64,000 nucleotides of DNA from DAOUAT01 sp964551735 (lineage in GTDB: Bacteria > Chloroflexota > Anaerolineae > CG2-30-64-16), in contig CAZKEF010000026.1 in the NCBI GenBank assembly GCA_964551735.1, positions 19,855 through 83,854 of the forward strand. The letters run 5' to 3'. Numbering within the stretch: position 1 is the stretch's first letter; the number at the start of each line of letters is the position of its first letter. The notes below the pieces were generated by a model. The model was given only the letters and a program-made list of their open reading frames with translations, did not search any database and was not told the DNA's origin. The translations under genes and the position numbers were made by a program. Positions 57,515 to 64,000 of the stretch are shown piece by piece.

Positions 57515-59928
57515 GTCCGCTCCCCCTCGGCGATCTCCATGCGATGGCTGTAGGCGTTGTAGACCCGGAACGCGTCGCCCTCGGGCGTGTATTCCACCCA
57601 GTAGGTGACGGCAGTGGGCTTGAAGTAGGCCAGGAAGTGACCGTTCGCCGGGTTCAGGAGCCTGCGCCCTGTCCGCTCGGTGCGTTCGATCACCCGCTGG
57701 ATGTCCTCGAGCAGGATCAGCCGTTCCTCCAGCCGGGCCTGCACCTCGTCGGTGAACAGGAGGCGGATCGCTTCGTGGGTAGCCTGTTCTCCTGCCATCT
57801 CTTCTCCCCAAATCTCGCGTAACAGCTTGTGTTTCAAGCGCGCCCGGTTTTCGTGGCGCTGTGAGAAGCCAGGGCTGGGACGTGCGGCGTCCGCGGCCGG
57901 ATCCGAGCCGTAGATCAGGTCGAGCAGGTGCAGCGTCCGCTTGCCGCGCGCGGCGAAGAAATCGCGGCACACCGCGCAGTAGGTCACGTAATCGGCCGGG
58001 CTTTCGCTGATGCGCCGGCGCACGGCCGCCTCGGCCAGGGGGCGGTTGGCCAGCCACATCACGCCGCCGTAGGTGCAGCACGCGGTGCGCTCACGGCTCA
58101 GCGTTAGCTCTTCGATGGCATAGCCCAGCCGGCCGATGAGGGCGCGGGCGCTCTCCTGGATCTGCGGCTCGTAGCGGGTGGTGCAGGGGTCGTGGACGGA
58201 GACGATTGGAGGCTGGAAGCTGGAAACTGGAAGCTGGTGGCCGCTCCCCGCTGATTGCCTTCGATCCACGGTGGGAAGGCCGTGCCTGTCGTAAATTCCC
58301 CAGAGTGACACCAGCTCGATGTCGGGCAGGTTGGCTTTGAAGACCTGGTGGCAGCTTGAACAAGCGACGACGAGCTTATGCGCCCCCAGGCTGCCGAGGT
58401 CGGCGCGCAGCGCGACCAGGCTCTCCCCGAACAGGTCGGTCCGGCCGGCCCAGTCGGCCGGCGCGCCGCAGCAGCGCAGCAGCAGGCCGACATCCCCCAG
58501 CGTCTCGCGCAGGTAGCCGTAGACCTGCGCCACCTGCTCCGGGGACGAGCCGGCGAGCTGGCAGCCCGGAAAGAAGACGATGTCGCTGACCGCCGCGCCG
58601 GGCGCATGCCGCGCCAGGCGGAACTTCTCGCTGTTGCTGAAGGCCATGTCCCGCAGCGCGAAATCGTGCGCGGAAGGGGGCATGCGCCCCTCCGCCACCA
58701 TGGTCTGCCGCGCCTCCTTGATAACCGGCGCCATGCCCAGGCCTTCGGGGCATACCTCGCCACACAGCCCGCACAGGGAGCACGAGTTGATGAACTGGTT
58801 GGATTTCCGCTCGCCCTTGACGATGGACAGGTTGTTGTAGATCTCCCGCAGGTACTTGCGCGGGTAGCGGCCATAGGCCCGGAGGTACTCGCAGGTCTTG
58901 ACGCACTCCATGCACTCGCACTGGATGCACCGTGCCGCTTCGGCGGCCGCCTCGGCGTGGGAGTAGCCCGCAGCCGGGTCCGCCGGGACGATGGCAGGCA
59001 GCGGCGGGATCCCCGCGGTGTTGGTGTAGAGCCGGGTGACGTAACTCCCTTCGTTGACGCGCGCAGCAGTCAGCGAGACCCGCTGCAGGTAGCGGTCAAT
59101 GGAGATGGCTGCCCGGCGGCCGTCGGAGATCGCGCGGATCGGCGAGCAGTCGGCGCTGTCACGCAGCAGTCCGCCGCCCGCGAAGACGCCGTCCATGCTG
59201 GTCGCGAAGGTGAGCGGGTCCGCCGCGATCCGGTCGTTGGCGTCCACCGCCAGGCCGAAGGTCTGCCTTCTGCCGTCTGACGCCTGACTCCTGACCCCTG
59301 ACTCCTGCCGCCTGTCTCCTGACTCCTGACCCGTCGCCAGGTAGACCGCGTCGCACTCGCCGCGCAGCGCGGCCAGGCCATCGGCCGGCAGCGTTGCGTT
59401 TAGGCGGATTATGGCGCCGACCGACTCGACCAGCGCCAGCTCATCCCGGAAGATCTGGCGCGGCAGAACGGACTCGGGTAACGCCCACAGGCTGCCGCCG
59501 ATGCGGTCGGCTGCCTCGTAGACCGTGACCGCGTACCCTTTGCGCGCCAGGTCGAAGGCCGCGGTCAGGCCGCTCAGCCCCGCGCCGACGATGGCCACGC
59601 GCTTGCCCCGCTTGGGCAGCACGCGCGGCTTGTCGGGCTGGCCGCCGAATTCGACGCAGGCCCGTTCGAGCGCCCGGATCTGGATGACATCCCCGGCCTC
59701 GATGCGCTTGCAGACCGGTTGGCAGGGCGCATCGCAGACGCGGCTGATGATGCGGGGGAAAGGGAGGGTTTTCGTGAGTACTTTCAGCGCCGCAGGAAAG
59801 TCACCCTGGGCCGCGGCGGCCATCAGCCCGCGCACGTCCACGTGGATGGGACACGCGGCCGCGCACGTCGGCGCGCACTCCTGGATGCACTGGTCTTCTA
59901 GCCGGCGAAGCTCGTCTTGTCCGATCAC
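57511..59928 (-). CDS. FAD-dependent oxidoreductase with 4Fe-4S and HdrD-like CCG domains (DVU_1558 type)
   Basis: 805 aa. Residues 1-95: GltD-like Cys-rich domain (CAPTCAAACPIHVD, CDAPCQPVC). Then FAD/NAD-binding halves (VAIVGAGLSGLTAAFDLARKG; DGVFAGGGL). Residues about 335-410 bind two 4Fe-4S clusters (CIQCECMECVKTCEY; CSLCGLCGEVCPEG). Two CCG-type segments (FFPGCQLAG...LLRCCGAPADWAG; CCTYGGVMW...CAVCRDFF) resemble heterodisulfide-reductase HdrB/D, and a helical extension ends the protein. It should shuttle electrons between NAD(P)H and a disulfide or the MOP enzyme. Residues about 199-223 and 555-575 are low-complexity inserts encoded by short-period repeats. Overlaps the zinc-ribbon gene. 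Confidence 0.85.
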   Translation of the reverse strand: MIGQDELRRLEDQCIQECAPTCAAACPIHVDVRGLMAAAAQGDFPAALKVLTKTLPFPRIISRVCDAPCQPVCKRIEAGDVIQIRALERACVEFGGQPDKPRVLPKRGKRVAIVGAGLSGLTAAFDLARKGYAVTVYEAADRIGGSLWALPESVLPRQIFRDELALVESVGAIIRLNATLPADGLAALRGECDAVYLATGQESGDRRQESGVRSQASDGRRQTFGLAVDANDRIAADPLTFATSMDGVFAGGGLLRDSADCSPIRAISDGRRAAISIDRYLQRVSLTAARVNEGSYVTRLYTNTAGIPPLPAIVPADPAAGYSHAEAAAEAARCIQCECMECVKTCEYLRAYGRYPRKYLREIYNNLSIVKGERKSNQFINSCSLCGLCGEVCPEGLGMAPVIKEARQTMVAEGRMPPSAHDFALRDMAFSNSEKFRLARHAPGAAVSDIVFFPGCQLAGSSPEQVAQVYGYLRETLGDVGLLLRCCGAPADWAGRTDLFGESLVALRADLGSLGAHKLVVACSSCHQVFKANLPDIELVSLWGIYDRHGLPTVDRRQSAGSGHQLPVSSFQPPIVSVHDPCTTRYEPQIQESARALIGRLGYAIEELTLSRERTACCTYGGVMWLANRPLAEAAVRRRISESPADYVTYCAVCRDFFAARGKRTLHLLDLIYGSDPAADAARPSPGFSQRHENRARLKHKLLREIWGEEMAGEQATHEAIRLLFTDEVQARLEERLILLEDIQRVIERTERTGRRLLNPANGHFLAYFKPTAVTYWVEYTPEGDAFRVYNAYSHRMEIAEGERT
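58206..58267. repeat. GGAAGCTG-type short repeats inserted in the flavoprotein gene
   Basis: GGAGGCTGGAAGCTGGAAAC plus further GGAAGCTGG units, encoding roughly residues 555-575 (VDRRQSAGSGHQLPVSSFQP) between conserved parts of the CCG domain. Confidence 0.7.
59261..59332. repeat. CTGACTC-type heptamer repeats inserted in the flavoprotein gene
   Basis: Seven-base units CTGACTC, CTGACCC, CTGACTC, CTGCCGC, CTGTCTC, CTGACTC, CTGACCC, giving residues about 199-223 (rich in Gln, Ser, Gly, Asp and Arg; ESGDRRQESGVRSQ) within the FAD/NAD domain, directly after the ATG motif. Confidence 0.75.
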
Positions 59929-59958
59929 GGGTTATCTCCGGAGCGGTTACGCAGCGTC

Positions 59959-59990
59959 GCCCCCTCTCCCGTCGCAACGGGAGAGGGGGC
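59959..59990 (-). terminator. 14-bp hairpin between MOP and flavoprotein genes
   Basis: GCCCCCTCTCCCGT and ACGGGAGAGGGGGC are perfect arms around CGCA in the 74-bp gap 59929-60002. There is no T-run; it resembles a common intergenic repeat type and may stabilise the upstream mRNA. Confidence 0.6.
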
Positions 59991-60002
59991 AGGGGGTGAG
60001 AG

Positions 60003-62723
60003 TTACAGCGCCTTGAGGCCGGCCAGGATCTTCTCCGGCCGTGCGGGCAGATGCGTGATGCGGACGCCGGTCGCGTCCTTGATCGCGTTAATCACCGCGA
60101 CGTGCGATGCGGTCAGCGGCGCCTCGCCGATGCCGGAGGAGCCAAACGGCCCGTACTCGCGCGGGGATTCCACGTAGTAGATGTCAAATTTGTCCGGGAT
60201 GTCGCGGGCGTAGGGCAACCCGCAGGCGATCATGGTGGTGTGTTTGTGGATGTCCTCGTAGTCCTCGGTCAGCGCCAAGCCGATGCCCTGGGCGATGCCC
60301 CCGTACATCTGGCCGTCCACCACCAGCTTGTTGTTGATCTTGCCGGCATCCACGACCGTCGTGAAGCCCTCGCAGGTCGCCTTGCCGGTCTTCATATCCA
60401 CGCCCACCTCGGCCATGAAGACCGCGTACATGTAGCAGCTAAAGGGCCGGCCCTGGCCGTTCTCATCGCACGCCTGGCCGATGGCGGCCGTCCACTTGCC
60501 CACCTGCTTGAGCGGGATGCCGTCCGCCACCATCTCATCGTAGGTGCGCAGGCTGCCGTCCGACTTCCGCATCGCCTCGATCAGATTGTCGCAGGCGTTC
60601 TTGATCGCGTTGCCGACGACCACCTGGCTGCGGCTGCCGCCCGCGGGCCCGCTATTGGGCGTCAGGCCGGTGTCGTTGAGCACCAGCTTGATCTGGCTGG
60701 GCTCGATCTCCAGTGCGCGCAGCGCCTCGTGCGCGGTGCCCAAGGCGCCCATGTCCGCGCCCTGGCCGTGATCGTGCCAGGTGGCGTAGACCGTCACGCC
60801 CTCTTTGGTGAGCTCCACCCACGCCTCGGCGCCGTCCGCGCCATCCAGGCCCGCGCCGTAGATGCCCAGCGAGATGCCCACGCCCTTCTTGCGCTCCGGG
60901 GTGGACTCAGCTTTGGCCTTCTCCTTGGCCGCCTTGTACAGCGGCCGCAGCATATCGAACATCTGCGGGAAGCTGAAGGCATCGGGTGTCTGGCCGGTAG
61001 GCGTTGTGGCGCCCGGCCGATAGACATTCTTGTAGCGGAACTCCAGCGGGTCCATGCCCACCTTTTCGGCCAGCTCGTCTATCAGGCTTTCCGACATAAA
61101 GAAGCTCTGCGGCGAGCCGTACGCGCGGAAAGCGGAGCCCCAGGCGTGATTCGTGGCAACGGTGCGGCCCACCCCGCGGATGCTGGGCAGGTCGTAGCCC
61201 GAGCCCATGTACTGCGCGCCGCGCACCGTCAGCAGGTCGCCAAACTCGGAGTACGGCCCGTGATCCACGCTCCAGTCGGTCTCCATAGCGAGCAGTTTGC
61301 CGTCCTTGTCGGCGGCCAGCTTGCCGTGCATCCAGAACGGCGAACGCTTGCCGGTGTAGGCGATGAACTGCTGGTAGTCGTATTCCAGGTAGACGGGCCG
61401 GTCGGTGGCCATGCAGGCCGCGCCGACCAGCGCTTCCATCGTCGGGCTGAACTTGTAGCCGAAGGTGCCGCCGGCGGGGTTCTGCACTAGACGCAGCTTG
61501 TCCGGCTCAATGCCCAGGCCGGGCGCGATCATGGCGTGATGCAGATGGAGGCCGATGCTCTTGGAGTGGATCGTGAGGCGGCCCAGCTCATCGTAGTACG
61601 CAAACCCCATGTCCGACTCGATGGTGAGGTGCGGCTGGCGCTGGAGGTAGAAATCGCCCTCGACCACATGGGGCGCCTCGGCCATGAGTGGTTTCGTGTC
61701 CGGCCCCTTGACGATCTTCTGCTCGAAGTAGACATTGGGCGTGCCAGGATGGATCTCGATGGCGTCGTCGGCCATGGCTTCCGGCGCGCTCATGTACGCG
61801 GGCAGCGGCTCCAGCTCGACCTTCACCTTGGCCGCGGCGGCCTTGGCCTGCTCGATGGTGTCCGCGCAGACGATGGCGATGGCGTCGCCGTTCTGAAAGA
61901 CCTTGGTGTCGCAGAGGATGGGCCGATCCCAGCCGTCGCCCTTGTTGGTCGGGAAGGTGATCAGGCCGGTGATGCGGTTCTTGCCCTTCACGTCCTTGTG
62001 CGTGACAACCTTGAACACGCCGGGCATCTTCTCCGCTTCCGAGGTGTCAATGGACAGGATGTTGGCGTGCGAGATCTCCGCCTGGACCAGCGCGCATTGC
62101 AGCGTGCCCGGCGGCATCTTCAGGCCGAGATCCTGACCGAAGTCGAGGGTGCCGGTGACCTTGGCGACCGCGGTCGGCCGGGGGTAACTGCTGCCCCAGA
62201 TGCGGCCATCGGCGGGCATCTGGAACTCCAGCGCGGACTGCGGCATGTCCCCACGCAGCACGGCCGCGGCATCCATCACCGCGTCCACGATGGGTTTGTA
62301 GCCGGTGCAGCGGCAGGCGTTATGGTGCTGAGTGAACCAGGCGCGCACTTCCTCGCGCGTCGGCGACGGGTTCTTATCCAGCAGCGCCTTGGTCGAGACG
62401 ACGAAGCCGGGGATACAGAACCCGCACTGCGCGGCCCCGTGCAGGATAAAGGCCTTCTGGATGACATGCGGCTTGTCGGGCGTGCCGATCCCTTCGACGG
62501 TGACGACCTCCGCGCCATCGCGGACGCGCTTTATCTTGGTCACGCAGGAGAGGGTGAGCTTGCCGTCCAAGATTACTGAGCAGGCACCGCAGTGGCCGTC
62601 GTTGCACGACACCTTGGTGCCGGTCAGCAGGAGCTGCTTGCGCAGCACGTCAGCCAGGGTGGCTTCCGGGTCGAGCACAAGGGTTTTGGGGATGCCATTG
62701 ATCACGAGAGGTTTTTTCTGCAT
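60003..62723 (-). CDS. mop: Molybdenum-containing aldehyde oxidoreductase (MOP-like, xanthine oxidase family)
   Basis: 906 aa from the ATG at 62723 (AAGGAGG nine bases upstream); Desulfovibrio gigas MOP is 907 aa. Two [2Fe-2S] domains: Cys40, 45, 48, 60 (CNDGHCGACSV) and Cys100, 103, 137, 139 (CGFCIPG, CRCTGY), the positions I recall for MOP. The molybdopterin domains contain PAGGTFGYKFSPTMEALVGA and SGPAGGSRSQVVVGNA, and GIGEAPLTASH carries catalytic Glu867. There is no FAD domain, as expected for the MOP branch. It oxidises aldehydes to acids, passing electrons to a partner such as the flavoprotein encoded next. It is the first gene of the cluster, behind a long leader. Confidence 0.9.
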   Translation of the reverse strand: MQKKPLVINGIPKTLVLDPEATLADVLRKQLLLTGTKVSCNDGHCGACSVILDGKLTLSCVTKIKRVRDGAEVVTVEGIGTPDKPHVIQKAFILHGAAQCGFCIPGFVVSTKALLDKNPSPTREEVRAWFTQHHNACRCTGYKPIVDAVMDAAAVLRGDMPQSALEFQMPADGRIWGSSYPRPTAVAKVTGTLDFGQDLGLKMPPGTLQCALVQAEISHANILSIDTSEAEKMPGVFKVVTHKDVKGKNRITGLITFPTNKGDGWDRPILCDTKVFQNGDAIAIVCADTIEQAKAAAAKVKVELEPLPAYMSAPEAMADDAIEIHPGTPNVYFEQKIVKGPDTKPLMAEAPHVVEGDFYLQRQPHLTIESDMGFAYYDELGRLTIHSKSIGLHLHHAMIAPGLGIEPDKLRLVQNPAGGTFGYKFSPTMEALVGAACMATDRPVYLEYDYQQFIAYTGKRSPFWMHGKLAADKDGKLLAMETDWSVDHGPYSEFGDLLTVRGAQYMGSGYDLPSIRGVGRTVATNHAWGSAFRAYGSPQSFFMSESLIDELAEKVGMDPLEFRYKNVYRPGATTPTGQTPDAFSFPQMFDMLRPLYKAAKEKAKAESTPERKKGVGISLGIYGAGLDGADGAEAWVELTKEGVTVYATWHDHGQGADMGALGTAHEALRALEIEPSQIKLVLNDTGLTPNSGPAGGSRSQVVVGNAIKNACDNLIEAMRKSDGSLRTYDEMVADGIPLKQVGKWTAAIGQACDENGQGRPFSCYMYAVFMAEVGVDMKTGKATCEGFTTVVDAGKINNKLVVDGQMYGGIAQGIGLALTEDYEDIHKHTTMIACGLPYARDIPDKFDIYYVESPREYGPFGSSGIGEAPLTASHVAVINAIKDATGVRITHLPARPEKILAGLKAL

Positions 62724-62922
62724 GGCAGGCCTCCTTTGCCTGTACAAACGCAGGTGACGGTATTAGTGAAATGCAAATGCGGATCGAGGAATTCAGTGCG
62801 CTTATGCGATAGTCGGCCTCCTCATCATGGGCATTGCGGCAGAAGACATGTGTTCTGAAGATCTTTGGGTGACGGTTTCTATTGTCGCTATGTTAGAAAA
62901 ACATAACGCCAGTCCAAAGAAA

Positions 62923-62940
62923 CACCGATGAAGGTCGGTG
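62923..62940 (-). promoter_or_regulatory. Leader hairpin upstream of the MOP gene
   Basis: CACCGA-TGAAGG-TCGGTG forms a 6-bp stem within the predicted leader of about 225 nt. A second stem, ATGTT-AGAAA-AACAT, lies at about 62888-62905. The length and structure could host a cis-regulatory element, but I could not match a known riboswitch. Confidence 0.4.
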
Positions 62941-62954
62941 GGAACTGTATAAAT

Positions 62955-62983
62955 AGTATAACACAATCATACTGAACCTGCAA
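62955..62983 (-). promoter_or_regulatory. Promoter of the MOP cluster
   Basis: On the minus strand: -35 TTGCAG (62978-62983), 17-bp spacer, -10 TATACT (62955-62960). Transcription would start near 62948, about 225 bases before the MOP ATG. The 62724-63144 gap thus holds this promoter, a long leader and the divergent PadR promoter; I see no ORF. Confidence 0.65.
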
Positions 62984-63046
62984 AAGCCAGGTCGGAGTTA
63001 ACATCACGAACGAGTAAGTGCGGCGCGCCACAAACGAGACTTCGAT

Positions 63047-63075
63047 TTGACAGCTTCATGGATATTAGTTAGAAT
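63047..63075 (+). promoter_or_regulatory. Promoter of the PadR gene
   Basis: -35 TTGACA (63047-63052), 17-bp spacer, -10 TAGAAT (63070-63075), about 70 bases before the ATG at 63145. It is divergent from the MOP promoter, 64 bp apart. Confidence 0.75.
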
Positions 63076-63144
63076 CTGAATATAGCGGAGTGTCCGACGC
63101 CAATCATCTCTCGTCCGCCATCTGTTTAGCTTCAACTCAAATCC

Positions 63145-63690
63145 ATGCAAGCACTCTGGCCCAGCGAGAACCTGCTCCTCGGATTGTTGGTCGAACAGCC
63201 CAGGCACGGCTACGAACTGGCCCGCCTGGTCTGCGACGACGAGGCGTTGCGCGCCATCTGGCGCCTGAAGCGCAGCGAAGTTTACTTCCTGCTGGGCAAG
63301 CTGCTGGCGCAAGGCTTCATCGCGGAGGCCGCTGCGCCGCCGGGCGAGCCGGATGCGCAGCGCCGCCAAACCGCGGGTCCGCCCCGGCAGATCTACGAGG
63401 CGACGCCCGCGGGCCGCGCGCAATTGGATGCCTGGCTGAGCGAGCCCGTTGCCACGCCGCGTGACCTGCGCGCGGCCTTCCTGGCTAAACTCTACCTGGC
63501 GCGGCGCCGCGACCCGGCCGTCGCGGCGCGGTTGGTGGCGAGGCAGCGCCAGGTGCTGCGCGGCTGGGCCGAACGCCTGCGGCAACCCGCGCAGCCCGAG
63601 CCGTTCCTGGCTCTGGTGCAGAAGCTGCGCTTGGCCCAGGTTGAGGCCGTGCTGGCCGCGTTGGATGACATGCAGGATCTGTTGCTCTGA
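63145..63690 (+). CDS. PadR-family transcriptional regulator
   Basis: 181 aa. N-terminal winged helix NLLLGLLVEQPRHGYELARLV and SEVYFLLGKLLAQGFIAEA is the PadR pattern, with the wing PPRQIYEATPAGRAQLDAWL. The C-terminal half is helical and probably the Vir-type dimerisation region (FLALVQKLRLAQVEAVLAAL). PadR proteins usually repress nearby transport or detoxification genes. Divergent to the MOP cluster and upstream of a binding lipoprotein, it could control either. Confidence 0.88.
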   Translation: MQALWPSENLLLGLLVEQPRHGYELARLVCDDEALRAIWRLKRSEVYFLLGKLLAQGFIAEAAAPPGEPDAQRRQTAGPPRQIYEATPAGRAQLDAWLSEPVATPRDLRAAFLAKLYLARRRDPAVAARLVARQRQVLRGWAERLRQPAQPEPFLALVQKLRLAQVEAVLAALDDMQDLLL

Positions 63691-63708
63691 AAATGCCCGC
63701 GTCGGTTT

Positions 63709-63733
63709 CACGCAAAGACGCTGAGACGCAAAA
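63709..63733. repeat. ACGCAAAG-type short repeats
   Basis: CACGCAAAGACGCTGAGACG and a following CAAAA tract consist of three imperfect 8-base units between the PadR and lipoprotein genes, of the same general kind as the other short-period tracts here. Confidence 0.5.
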
Positions 63734-63749
63734 ATGATCGGAGGAAAAA

Positions 63750-64000
63750 ATGAATCGTCCCTACATCGCACTTGGTCTGATTGTACTGTTGCTCCTGGCG
63801 CTGGCCGCGTGCACCAGCGTTCCGGCTGCCACACAACCGGCGCCCACGGTTGCGCCCCAGCCTGCCGGCCAGGACGCGGTCGTCCTCAACGACCAGGCCG
63901 GTCAACAGGTCACGGTCAAGCAGCCGGTCCAGCGCATCGTGAGCTCCTATGGCATGGCCAGCCTCTACGTGTACGCGGTGGGCGCGGGCGATCGCTTCGC
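63750..64000 (+). CDS. Substrate-binding lipoprotein, Peripla_BP_2 type (3' partial)
   Basis: The start at 63750 has GAGG nine bases upstream; the gene runs off the right edge. The signal peptide ends LALAAC (lipobox Cys21), then a Pro/Ala/Thr linker. VVLNDQAGQQVTVKQPVQRIVSSYGMASLYVYAVGAGDRF is the start of a class III binding domain (iron complex, cobalamin or, in some cases such as H. influenzae MolA, molybdate). Next to a molybdenum enzyme cluster a metal or oxyanion role is tempting, but only 83 codons are visible. Confidence 0.75.
   Translation, partial: MNRPYIALGLIVLLLLALAACTSVPAATQPAPTVAPQPAGQDAVVLNDQAGQQVTVKQPVQRIVSSYGMASLYVYAVGAGDRF

Noticed and set aside
59959..59990. Intrinsic terminator between MOP and flavoprotein genes
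   Set aside because: The hairpin is strong, but no T-run follows on the transcribed strand, so I treat it as an mRNA structure or repeat and not a proven terminator.
60051..61490. 479-codon plus-strand frame within the MOP gene
   Set aside because: Antisense shadow of a clear molybdenum hydroxylase; composition is non-protein-like.
1..64000. tRNA, rRNA, CRISPR array, insertion sequence or prophage
   Set aside because: I looked for cloverleaf or rRNA sequence, regularly spaced direct repeats, and transposase or integrase motifs, and saw none; a dedicated RNA search could still find a small RNA.

Overview
The window is about 64 kb of GC-rich bacterial DNA, most likely from a Chloroflexota genome (Anaerolineae/Caldilineae-like). 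The evidence is secreted proteins ending in (I/V)(Y/F)LPL(V/L)LR tails, Thr/Pro-rich linkers and lipoprotein N-termini, many universal-stress-protein (USP) fusions, and dispersed short-period and hairpin repeats. I found no rRNA, tRNA, CRISPR array or insertion sequence. Phylum and lifestyle are inferences.

Layout. 1-10.1 kb: three large secreted proteins, two of them zinc metalloproteases, with the YLPL tail; the third seems to have lost its tail to a frameshift. 10.1-19.5 kb: HD-domain protein, glucokinase, ClC channel, DUF389-USP-SH3 membrane protein, a 52-codon ORF with its own promoter, palindromic repeats, and an APC-USP transporter. 19.5-34.5 kb: one long minus-strand block headed by a LacI-type regulator with clear operators. 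It holds a CUT1 ABC importer (tandem-duplicated binding protein, a permease with two inserted SH3-like domains, a second permease, ATPase), a GH63 hydrolase, an MscS channel, a YcjM-like GH13_18 phosphorylase, a GT4 enzyme and three less defined genes. With glucokinase and a GpgS-like glycosyltransferase at 43-45 kb this reads as a glucosylglycerate (or related glycoside) uptake, release, synthesis and breakdown system. A decayed alcohol dehydrogenase lies divergent to the regulator.

35-42 kb: a Dpp/Opp-type ABC importer operon interrupted by a DUF2179 protein and a USP. 42-48 kb: baeRF-like protein, USP-GpgS-like fusion, lone receiver, OmpR-type regulator and GAF-PAS histidine kinase, with overlapping starts and stops inside the two sub-blocks. 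48-52 kb: a PII-like small protein coupled to a Na+/Ca2+-exchanger family protein, then a GH3 glycosidase with a PA14 insert.

52-63 kb: a minus-strand cluster built around a MOP-type molybdenum aldehyde oxidoreductase (906 aa, Cys ligands at the same positions I recall for Desulfovibrio gigas MOP). Its partners are an FeS/flavin oxidoreductase with CCG domains, a small zinc-ribbon protein, a methyltransferase, a C_GCAxxG_C_C protein, a radical SAM protein and an AMP-dependent CoA ligase. This matches the gene set I know from Desulfovibrio as DVU_1553 to DVU_1559. Two of its genes carry in-frame insertions of short repetitive DNA, which I consider the most unusual sequence-level feature here. 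The window ends with a PadR regulator and the start of a metal/siderophore-type binding lipoprotein.
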